Below are positions 55,090-64,000 of a stretch of 64,000 bases of DNA, one piece after another. Both the position numbers and the translations under genes were made by a program. The DNA comes from Catonia carolina (Eukaryota; Arthropoda; Insecta; Hemiptera; Achilidae). Below the pieces are notes generated by a model. The model saw only the letters and a program-made list of their open reading frames with translations, did not search any database and was not told where the DNA came from. Position 1 is the first letter of the stretch; every line of letters starts with the position of its first letter. The DNA lies in contig JAQMRL010000006.1 in assembly GCA_035578175.1 (NCBI GenBank), positions 26,554,393 through 26,618,392 on the forward strand, in the 5' to 3' direction.

Positions 55090-55490
55090 GGAGAAGTTAA
55101 ACGCTTTAGGTTTAGTTTGTTGTGAAGCACATCCAGCATGAGGTTTTTAGTGGTATTTGGTAGTTATCGGGTACAGTGACTTCCAAGGGACCGGCCAGTT
55201 CTGGCCACTATAACCGATAGCCTTTTCTTGTAGCAAAGGTCCAGTTACGGTCATGTTGTTTGCCAATTGTGAAGTAAACCACTTAAAAGAGCTTCTTCTA
55301 TGTATTTTTTTGACTTAGCCATAGTCTCTTCGATTTCTCTTTACCTTCATCAAAACTATTTTGAATTTTTTCCCTGTTTTTCCAAACAACTGTTTTTGTT
55401 GTGAATATTGTGGAGTGTCCAACAATGAAGTCCCTGGGAATATCCCTGTTTGTTTTACTGTTTTCCAAACGCCAAATAATGTGCGCTTTT
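55090..55490. other. PUS7 intron 4, unrecognised sequence
   Basis: No supported feature. Confidence 0.3.
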
Positions 55491-55491
55491 T

Positions 55492-55597
55492 CGGGTTTGA
55501 CTCCTGGTAAATTTTTCATCACTCATCTTCATGTATCATCCTTCTCACCGTCTGCATTAGCAGCAATTGCGAAACAGTCAGATGTTAAAAAAAAAAA
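55492..55597 (+). repeat. SINE family E/D tail, truncated
   Basis: gggtttgactcctggtaaat (B box half), atcactcatcttcatgtatc, tctgcattagcagcaattgc, then poly-A. Confidence 0.75.
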
Positions 55598-56567
55598 TTC
55601 CATCTCTAAAATGTCTACGCGATGATCCCATATTTACGTTTCTATAAAACACAAAAATAATGGGCGGGTGTATGCAAAACATGAACCAAATTAGAGTTAA
55701 CTGGAAATAAAACTGTACAACAGTGCTGTATTTACGACGCAAAACAAAAGGATATTAGTAATCAAACATCTGACACTAATGTAAATGCACGTTGAGACTA
55801 ATGCTACTAAGGAAAAAACATGTTAAAACTAGATAAAACACTGAGTAACTCGCTGACTCATACTGTTGACAGATAACCGGCATAGTTGAAAATTCATACA
55901 GTTGTCACTATAAAACCGATATGTGATTTTAACCGATGTAATTACTGCAAACAATATTGTTTTACATTGCACGTAATAGCGAACCAACCTGTTCATCTAA
56001 TATTGGTCATGTTAACCTATACGTCATTGTATCCGATTTCATTGTATGCAATAACTACTTTTTCCAACCAAGGATTAGGCCGCAGCTTGTTCCGAACTCA
56101 TACTATATCAACTATAGTTGGGAGTTGACTTGTTTGCTAGTGCGGGATGAAGTGCAAGGAGGACTGGTACTACAGTAGATATTCGAAATGGTTTGTGACA
56201 TATTTTTAGAATGGCGAGAGGATATTTTTTAGAACAGAAGGGGAATTGTACAAACAATCTTCTCCACCCGAATTCCTTACGCTAGCAATCAAGTGATCTC
56301 CCATCTATACAGTGTGTGAAACTCTAACTAGGTGCACGACCTTGTGTGTGCTATACTGGGCAGGAGGTGGGAAAGTCATGCATGTCTGAAAACATAAGCC
56401 GCACCTCACAATTCTTTTAAAAACTGTCAAAACTCTCTGTTCCCATTCAAGTAAATTACAAACTGATTATATCATGTCACACATAAAAATATAAACAAAA
56501 GAAGAATTGATAACAACATTAGAATGTTCATATTATCTGATTTTATTACCGAGAGTAATGTATAATT
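55598..56567. other. PUS7 intron 4, no supported feature
   Basis: Mixed-composition DNA; open frames at 55886 and 55957 carry nothing recognisable. Confidence 0.35.
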
Positions 56568-56639
56568 ATACTATTTTATGTAATAAATTTCACTAACCTT
56601 TATTTAAGCTGCCTTTACTTTTATTTTCACTTACATGTG

Positions 56640-56663
56640 TTTCGGTGGATCCACCATCATCAG
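56640..56663 (-). ncRNA. Hammerhead-like core, left arm
   Basis: Minus strand: CTGATGA, T, stem GGTG/CACC with loop GATC, then GAAA CACATG. The inverse of the core at 56827. Confidence 0.45.
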
Positions 56664-56826
56664 CGTATATAATATCATTGAAACTAAAATTTTATTTTTT
56701 AAAAATCTGTAGAAGATCTTCAGTCATTTGTATAAAAACTGATTTTCAGTTAAATCAGTTTTATACAAATGACTGAAATACAGATTTCAAAAAAATAAAA
56801 TTTTAGTTTCGATGATATTATATACG

Positions 56827-56850
56827 CTGATGATGGTGGATCCACTGAAA
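56827..56850 (+). ncRNA. Hammerhead-like core, right arm
   Basis: CTGATGA, T, stem GGTG/CACT (one G-U) with loop GATC, then GAAA CACGTG. Helices I and III are not defined. Confidence 0.45.
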
Positions 56851-57189
56851 CACGTGTAAGTGAAAATAAAAGTTAAGGCAGCTTAAAGAAACTTGGTGAA
56901 ATTTATTAGACTACATAAAATAGAATTAATTTCAAGCTGCAGGATACATTACAAGGATTTATATTTAATTATAGTTTAACATCAGTTGTAGTGTTTGTAT
57001 CGTAGGCCTGTAATTTCTTTCTCTCACATTTTCAAACTAGTGTATTTTATTGTTGTGTTGTAATGTTATGCTTGTTATAAGCTCGGATTTTATAAACAAT
57101 GAGTTCACTCAACAGTAAGTTGATGAAATAAATTAATATTGGGTGTAAAACAATTTCTAAAATAAACTGTGGCGATATCTAGGTTTTAT

Positions 57190-57743
57190 GATGAACTAAT
57201 CTCAAAAAACCGAAACTTATTTTAATCATGAGTGAAAAACGCAAAATGAAAATCAACCCAGTTTGACTTAAAAATACGGAAAATCACTCTTTCACACTAA
57301 ACTAGGCTCTGTAGAGAAAAATGCTCAAAATAAAAGTTGTAGATCTTTTAATTTCCTATCAATTTCATTATATACACGTTTTCGTGAAAAAAAAACAGAA
57401 AATATCTAATTACCAATAAACTAAGCTTTATACAAAAAAATTTTAAATATTAAAACAACAAATTTTTAAAATTTTCTAAAACTTTGATTATATATATTTT
57501 TGCGATAAAAGTGCATATTAAAGTTGCAATCTTAAAAAAAAACAATTTTTTTATGTAGTTCAGTAAATGAGGCAATTTTTAAAAAATCATAGGAGCCATT
57601 TTTGAGAAAATCGCAAAAAAGTGAATAAACTACTACTTCCGGTTGACCGATTTTGAGAAAAATGTTCGTGTCGGGTCCGGTAGTAGTATCTAAGTTAAGT
57701 TTAAAGTTTCAAATTCACGATGTTTCATTCTTGAGATATTCTG

Positions 57744-57842
<99 letters not shown>

Positions 57843-57976
57843 CAATCGCTAAAAACATGTTTTTGGGTTCTGGGGGTCTGAAAACGTGTAGATCGGGTGA
57901 AAACTCTATTTTGAAAAATCAACATGAAAAAAATACTTTCCTTCATATATATTCATATAGGCAAGAGAAAGTAAAA
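57190..57976 (+). mobile_element. Family A element, 5' end missing, long (CA)n
   Basis: Starts inside the family near ctcaaaaaaccgaaacttat and reaches the normal end aggcaagagaaagtaaaa. The CA tract at about 57746-57838 is the second longest in the window. An interior segment is deleted near 57375 and 57550. Confidence 0.75.
57746..57838. repeat. (CA)n microsatellite within family A
   Basis: About 46 uninterrupted CA units. It sits at the same place as the short CA runs of other family A copies. Confidence 0.95.
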
Positions 57977-58617
57977 GTATATGGGACATTGTAGTGTCAT
58001 TTATGAACTAAATTACTATTTAAAATTTTAGAGTTAAAACAATGTTTGTACTGTACTTGTAAATGATGCTGTGTACTGCGATTTTAAAAATTTTAATTTG
58101 TTATACATGTTTTTCACACACTGTCTCATCTTTGTAAAAGAATTAATTTGTTTGATGTAAATCGGTTTATTAAAAGTTCAAATAAACATTATCACATCTG
58201 TTGACATACTGAAATTTTTAACTAATTCTTGGCTTCAAATTTGTTAAATTTATTCGTATTTTTGTTTTACGCAATTACTATTGAATTTATTAAATTCATT
58301 CATTTATGTTAACTCAGATCATTGCTTTTTTCTGTGAAAAAAAATAGAATAATATCTTCCTAATTAGCTATCTGTATTGTTATTGTAATTGGGTAAATTT
58401 TTAAATGATTCATGGTCAAATCTGTTACATTAAGTTGCTATTTATTTTTATTCAAATCAAATTAATTATTACAAGTACTAGAACTCTTAATTTATTTAGA
58501 GTCTAGCCTATTCCTTAATTTACAATCAAATTCCGCTGCTTTTTGTTACTTTATGCTATGGTCTAGTTAAACTGTTTAATTGTGTGTCAGTTTGATTATG
58601 TGCTGTGAATTATACAT
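57977..58617. other. PUS7 intron 4, AT-rich, nothing recognised
   Basis: No repeat or reading frame I can support. Confidence 0.4.
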
Positions 58618-59115
58618 TGTGATTCAGAACTATACGGCAATCTCTTGGTAGCTCATTCCATAGCTAAAATTAAGAAAAAAAATTCATGTAGACATAGGCT
58701 CGAAAACGCTTTGTTAGAGAGTCATTCAGGGTCAAAGATTTTGCCGAGAATTCAGTACCCTCAGTGAAATGAAACAATATAATCATTTTTAAGGCTAATA
58801 AAGAGACAAATCTGACAGTATTTTATGTATTTTTACCTGATAAATTGAATAAAATTGGTCCCAGTAATATAACTTGTTCAGTTTTAAAGATATTTTATAT
58901 AAAACAAGAGAATGGGGGCTAAAAAGTTACACATTTTTGTCTTTAACGTGATATTACTTTGGTAAATGGTAATTAAGGTGTATTTTTTATTAATTGGATT
59001 TGTAGAAAATTTAATTCTGGAAAGATTCATGTAAATTACCTAATAAAAAATTGAATACTAAATATTGATATTCAACCTTATTTAAAAACAAAACAAACGT
59101 AATTGTGAAAAAACT
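58618..59115 (+). repeat. Single arm of the 37647-type foldback element
   Basis: tgattcagaactatacggca, atctcttggtagctcattcc and atagctaaaattaagaaaaa parallel the arms at 37651 and 38700 with about one change in six to eight bases. The second arm is absent. Confidence 0.75.
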
Positions 59116-59296
59116 TTTAACTGTTTGAACCATCATTATCAAAAGAAAGACCTTAAAAAACAAAGTAAAGAAATAATCAGCAATGTTTATAAGTTTTTTA
59201 AAATTTGGCTAACAATCGTGAAGCAAGAAGAAAATTAAATTTCCAATTTTTATGATAGTAAGATAATAAAAAAAGATAAAACGTTTGTTACCACTG

Positions 59297-60003
59297 TGCC
59301 AAATACAACGGGGGCACGCCCTAGACCACACAGAGAATGCCCATAAAACTGCGGTTTAGCATCCCTATACTTGACGTTCGAGGTGAAAGGGTGCTGACTG
59401 TAGTACTTGCATGTGTGTTAGAGCCACATGCAAAGCACTTTAGCGGTGTAACTCGTCCAACATTTACACGAGTATTGAAGGGAGGGGGCACCCTGTGGCT
59501 CACGTCTGCACCCACTTGTTTGGGTTTGGCCTCTCAGGGGTTGTGGGTTTGCCTGCTGGGTAGCTTTCTGCGACCACTAAGTTGATTAAAATCCATTTGG
59601 AGTGGGTGTAGTCGGCCAAGGATTGTAAGATAAATACGCATGTGCCAAATACAGCAGGGACTTGCCCCAGACCACACAGAGCATCCCCTTAAACCTGCAG
59701 TTTAGCTACCCTATACTCGCCTACTTTCGAGGTAAACAGGCGCTAACCGTAGTACTTCCATGTGTGGTAGAGCCACATGCAAAGCACTTTAGCGGTGTAA
59801 CGAGTTTGACGGTGACTCGTCCAATGCTTACACAAGTACTAAGGGGAGTGGGGTGCCCTGCAGCTCACGTCCGCACCCACTCGTTTGGGTTTGGTCTCTT
59901 AGGGGTTATGGTTTCGCCTGCTTTGTAGCGTTCTGCGGCTACTACACTGATTAAAGTCATCGGGACTGGGTGTAGTCAGCCAAGGATTGAAAGATAAATA
60001 TGC
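59297..60003. repeat. Two tandem units of about 350 bp, GC-richer
   Basis: Unit 1 (59297-59640) and unit 2 (59641-60003) share gtgccaaatacarc, ccacacagag, agagccacatgcaaagcact, ttagcggtgtaac, cactsgtttgggtttgg and gccaaggattg. A third unit starts at 60004 and stops at once (gtgccaaatacagc), as expected from a broken tandem array. Confidence 0.8.
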
Positions 60004-60230
60004 ATGTGCCAAATACAGCGACATTGCATTTACTGTCTATCTAGATCCAGGCACGCAATTTCATGATTTCTAGTATAAAATTTTACTTTTTAGTGTTAGT
60101 GCTACATTTTTATAAATTTTCATTGTCTTGCTTGTCTCAATGCAGTTTGTAATTAAACATATGATACTTAATTAGTTTTGAAGGTGAATTGTCATAATCT
60201 TTCATACTGTCTAGTATCATTGTAAACTGA

Positions 60231-60472
60231 TATTATTGTATTCTGTTTTACATTTGAATCGAACAATACTAATTTAAATTTTTTACTTTTTAAGAAATAT
60301 TTTTGCGCACATGTTTTTTCTATACCATTTGTTATTTATTTTTTAACTTGTTATTATTGTATTCTGTTTTACATTTGAATCGAACAATACTAATTTAAAT
60401 TTTTTACTTTTTAAGAAATATTTTTGCGCACATGTTTTTTCTATACCATTTGTTATTTATTTTTTAACTTGT
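60231..60472 (+). repeat. 121-bp exact tandem duplication ahead of PUS7 exon 5
   Basis: 60231-60351 repeats at 60352-60472 with no difference that I can see (tattattgtattctg.. to ..tttttaacttg). The second copy runs into the acceptor ttacag; the first goes to ttattattg instead, so the polypyrimidine tract is doubled but the AG is not. Confidence 0.9.
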
Positions 60473-60477
60473 TACAG

Positions 60478-60625
60478 GTCACAAACATTTCTAAAGATGA
60501 CAGAGTAACTATTCATAATGCAATTAAGAGTTTATATAAGGATAAAGTAATTAGCAATACTATCGATAAAAATGAAAAGAAAATTTTACAAATAAGTTAC
60601 TCTACTGATCAGCAAGAAAGGCGAG
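60478..60625 (+). CDS. PUS7: PUS7, coding exon 5
   Basis: Acceptor TTGTTACAG and donor CGAG/GTAAGC. It reads VTNISKDDRVTIHNAIKSLY then KDKVISNTIDKNEKKILQIS and YSTDQQERR. Human PUS7 has the same arrangement: a basic patch, ..R..IH.AIKSLFP.L.., then a Lys/Asp-rich loop and a hydrophobic strand. The exon joins exon 4 in phase 0 and leaves one base for the next exon, outside the window. Confidence 0.85.
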
Positions 60626-60858
60626 GTAAGCAACGATTGGTACTTTTTTTTAAGTAAGTAATTTGGGGCTTAGCTTTACCCTAACCATTCCTTTTCAATC
60701 TTTAAATGTAACCCTACAAATACAGGAGCCGACTGTAGTCGTTCTGGTTGTTACTATCTTAAATGCTGTATAGTTTGTGTATTTATAAAGCTACTAACAT
60801 GGTTCATGCAGCTTCACACGCGAAACAAGACCTAATCAATTTTTTAAAAATATAAAAT

Positions 60859-61764
60859 CTGGTGTGAAACACTCACACAACTTCCTCTTGCCAATGCAAA
60901 TAATTAACAATAAACCTGACATTAGTAATAAAACAATAGAAATAAACAAAAAACTAACCTCAATAAACATAACTTAATTTTAATCATATATGAAAGACGC
61001 AAAATGAAAATCAATCTCAGTTTGCCTTAAAAATACGGAAAATCACTCTTTCACGCTAAACTAGGCTCTGTAGAGAAAAATGCTCAAAATAAAAGTTGTA
61101 GATCTTTTAATTTCCTTTAAATTTTATTATATACACTTTTGTCGTAAAATGCATACTAAGGCCGAAATTTAAAAAAATAGATTTTTTACACGTTTTCATG
61201 AGAAAAAACAGAAAATTGCTAATTACTGCTAAACTAAGCGTTATACAAAAAAATGTTTGAAATAAAAGTTGTAGAATTTTAAATTCTCTACAACTTTTAT
61301 TATATAAATTTTTGCGCTAAATTGCATATTAAAACCGTAATCTTAAAAAAACTATGTTTTTACGTGAAAACAGCCTCACCGAGAATTTCAGCAAACATGG
61401 CGCTTACCCTATCTTGTAGAGAATAAAAAATTGAGTAAACCAGGCGATAAATAGTGAGAAAATTGCAAAAAAGTGAAAAATTATACGAATAAACTACTAC
61501 TTCCAGTTGACCGATTTTGATGAAAATGTTCGTGTCGGGTCCAGTAATGGTATGTAACTTAAGTTTCAAGGTTGTACGTTGTTTCGTTCTTGAGATATTC
61601 TGTTCACACACACACACACACACAGACCAATCGCTAAAAACATGTTTTTTGGGTTTAGGGGGTCTGAAAACGTGTAGATCCGGTGAAAATTCTATTTTGA
61701 AAAATCAACATGAAAACAATACTTTCCTTCCTTTATATTCTTATAGGAAAGAGAAAGTAAAAAT
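60859..61764 (+). mobile_element. Family A element, complete copy
   Basis: TCTGGTGTGAAACACTCACA to ataggaaagagaaagtaaaa; CA run at 61605-61624. About 70 bases are missing near 61448. Confidence 0.8.
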
Positions 61765-61918
61765 ATGTAAGAGAAATTGTCTAGCTGCTAGATCAACTGT
61801 ATACATATATACTCCAACGTACACACGCACGCAATATCTGAAAGTGTATGCTAAATTATTAATACAAAGAAAAATATTAAAAAATAGAGAATAGTGGTGT
61901 ACTTGGTAACTTAAAAAA

Positions 61919-62694
61919 TCTGGTGTGAAACACTCACACAACTTTCTCTTGCCAATGCAAATAATTTACAATATAATTTAACATTAGTAATAAAATATTA
62001 GAAATAAACAAAAAACTAACCTCAATAAACATAACCTTATTTTAATCATGAGTGAAACACTCAAAATGAAAATCAACCTCAGTCTGGCTTAAAAATACGG
62101 AAAATCACTATTTCACGCTAAACTAGGCTCTGTAGAGAAAAATACGTGAAATAAAAGTTGTAGATCTTTAAATTTCCTATAAATTTGGTTATATACACTT
62201 TTGTCGTAAAATGCATACTAAGGCCAAAATCTTAAAAAAATCGATTTTTCACACGTTTTCGTGAGAAAAAATCAGAAAATCGCTAATTACTGCTAAACTA
62301 AGCGTCATACAAAAAAATGTTTGAAACAGAAGTTGTAGGTTTTTAAATTCTCTACAACTTTTATTATATAAGTTTTAGCGCTAAAATTTATATTAAAGCC
62401 GTAATCTTAAAAAAACAACGTTTTTACGTGAAAACAGCCTCACCGAGAATTTCAGCAAACATGGCGCTTACCCTATCTTGTAGAGAATAAAAAATTGAGT
62501 AAAATAGGCGATTTTAAAAAAAATCGTAGGACCAGTTTTTGAGAAAATCGCAAAAAACTGAAAAATTATACGAATAAACTACTACTTCCGGTTGACCGAT
62601 TTTGATGAAAATGTTCGTGTCGCATCCGGTAGTGGTATGTAACTTAAGTTTCAAGTTTCAAGTTCGTATGATGTTCCGTTCTTGAGATATTCTG

Positions 62695-62789
<95 letters not shown>

Positions 62790-62935
62790 ATACACAGACC
62801 AATCGCTAAAAACATGTTTTTTGGGTTCAGGGGGTCTGAAAACGTATAGATCCGGTGAAAACTCGATTTCGAAAAATCGACATGAAAACAATACTTTCCT
62901 TCCTATATATTCATATAGGCAAGAGAAAGTAAAAA
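61919..62935 (+). mobile_element. Family A element, longest complete copy
   Basis: Both ends intact (TCTGGTGTGAAACACTCACA; atataggcaagagaaagta). The (CA)n tract at 62696-62785 has about 44 units. Very similar to copy 1 at 9046, including the diagnostic cgtgaaataaaag/cgttaaataaaag region. Confidence 0.85.
62696..62785. repeat. (CA)n microsatellite within family A
   Basis: Long uninterrupted CA run followed by gacacatacacagacc. Confidence 0.95.
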
Positions 62936-63125
62936 TCGTTAAATGTGAATTAAGCCTGTTCTTCCCGTGAGCCCTTGAATTGCATAACAATTTTGAGATT
63001 TATATTTGGTCAGGTGCACAAGCCTAAGAATCGTTTACATGGTTAGTACTGTGCTTATTGTATGCATGGCATTGCTGGTAAAATTCTGCCGAGTAAGACG
63101 AGAACAGATGTCCTCGTTTCATTTT

Positions 63126-64000
63126 TTTACTTTCTCTTGCCTATATGAATATATAGGAAGGAAAGTATTGTTTTCATGTCGATTTTTCGAAATCGAGTTT
63201 TCACCGGATCTATACGTTGTCAGACCCCCTGAACCCAAAAAACATGTTTTTAGCGATTGGTCTGTGTGTGTGTGTGTGTATACAAAATATCTCAAGAACG
63301 GAACGTCGTACGAACTTGAAACTTGAAACTTAAGTTACATACCCCTACCGGACCCGACACGAACATTTTCATCAAAATCGGTCAACCGGAAGTAGTAGTT
63401 TATTCGTGTAATTTTTCACTTTTTTGTGATTTTCTCAAAAACTGGTCCTACGATTTTTTTAAAAATCGCCTGGTTTACTCAAGTTTTTATTCTCTACAAG
63501 ATAGGGTAGGCGCCATGTTTGCTGAAATTCTGGTTGAGGCTGTTTTCGCGTAAAAACATAGTTTTTTTAAGATTACGGCTTTAACATGCAATTTAGAGCA
63601 AAAATGTATATAATAAAAGTTGTAGAGAATTTAAAATTCTACAACTTTTATTTCAAACATTTTTTTGTATAACGCTTAGGTTAGCGGTATTTTGCGATTT
63701 TCTGTTTTTTTCTCACGAAAACGTGAGAAAAATCGATTTTTTTTACATTTCGGCCTTAGTATGCATTTTACGATAAAAGTGTATATAAAAAAAAGATTAT
63801 AGAAAATTAAGAGATCTACAACTTTTATTTAGAGCTTTTTTCTGTACAGAGCCTAGTTTAGCGTGAAAGTGTGATTTTCCGTTTTTTTTAAGCCAAATTG
63901 AGTTCGATTTTCATTTTGCGTCATTCACTCATGATTAAAATAAGGTTATGTTTATTGAGGTTAGTTTTGGTTTATTTCTAATGTTTTATTACTAATATTA
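63126..64000 (-). mobile_element. Family A element, inverted, cut by the window edge
   Basis: Begins ttttactttctcttgcctat and follows the family to ttaggttagcggtattttgc and gcgtcattcactcatgatta. Together with the copies at 60859 and 61919 it forms a local cluster. Confidence 0.8.

Larger units (their letters stand above)
56568..56932. repeat. 365-bp palindromic element with two opposed hammerhead-like cores
   Basis: The left arm from actattttatgtaataaatt and the right arm ending gactacataaaatag pair over about 170 bases each, with the centre at gattttcagttaaatc near 56746. Each arm holds ggtggatccac. The left arm has an insert relative to the right, so pairing is good but not perfect. No coding content. 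Confidence 0.85.
48482..60477 (+). other. PUS7 intron 4, 12 kb, hosting a transporter gene and many TEs
   Basis: Bounded by GTAAGT at 48482 and TTGTTACAG at 60477. It holds the antisense MFS gene, a mariner, an RTE-type LINE, foldback elements and family A. Confidence 0.75.

Noticed and set aside
57653..57994. Open frame with a His-Thr repeat (and its Val-Cys complement)
   Set aside because: Produced by the CA microsatellite in family A; frames differ between copies and show no conservation beyond the DNA repeat.
61517..61894. Recurring short frame (..KMFVSGPV.V..LS) in several family A copies
   Set aside because: It appears only because the DNA is conserved; stops and shifts fall at different places in each copy.

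Overview
This 64 kb window looks like a piece of a large, AT-rich, repeat-rich insect nuclear genome. An auchenorrhynchan hemipteran (planthopper, leafhopper or lanternfly type) is my best guess, but it rests only on the kinds of repeats and the intron style, not on a database match. Spliced exons with GT-AG borders are separated by multi-kilobase introns, and almost all other sequence is transposable-element (TE) debris of many classes. There are no bacterial operons, rRNA genes or CRISPR arrays, and I see no tRNA gene outside SINEs.

Three host genes can be supported. (1) Minus strand, 7345 to 1764 and on past the left edge: the first three coding exons of an ARMC2-like gene (armadillo-repeat protein of cilia and sperm flagella). 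(2) Plus strand, 37371 to 60625 and on past the right edge: the first five coding exons of PUS7, an RNA pseudouridine synthase. All exon phases join correctly. (3) Minus strand, 52372 to 50982, nested inside the 12 kb fourth intron of PUS7: the large 3' exon of an MFS sugar transporter of the insect Tret1-like type.

Layout of the rest. 1-9 kb: SINE, a deleted mariner, two inverted Jockey-like LINE fragments, a SINE palindrome, a Penelope-like fragment with a hammerhead-like core, and an RTE-type LINE, mostly in and around the ARMC2 introns. 9-28 kb: interspersed repeats (called families A to F here), an RTE-type LINE with target-site duplication (TSD), a perfect 77-bp hairpin, and two TTAA-flanked piggyBac-like elements. 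28-36 kb: a duplicated helix-turn-helix transposase remnant, then a complete, apparently very young Ty3/Gypsy LTR retrotransposon (identical 362-bp LTRs, open gag and pol, A AAA AAC slippery site) inserted into a deleted mariner-like element. 36-37 kb: an RNase H-bearing LINE tail inside a SINE. 37-60 kb: PUS7 with introns full of palindromes, family A repeats, a mariner, an RTE LINE and foldback elements. 59-64 kb: two short tandem duplications and a cluster of family A copies running off the right edge.

The most unusual pattern is a recurring hammerhead-ribozyme-like core (CTGATGA, one extra base, a short hairpin, then GAAA). It occurs in a Penelope-like fragment (6297), in the loop of a perfect hairpin (18986), twice head-to-head in a 365-bp palindrome (56640 and 56827) and in degraded form at 49092. 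This suggests small foldback elements derived from, or mobilised with, Penelope-like retroelements.
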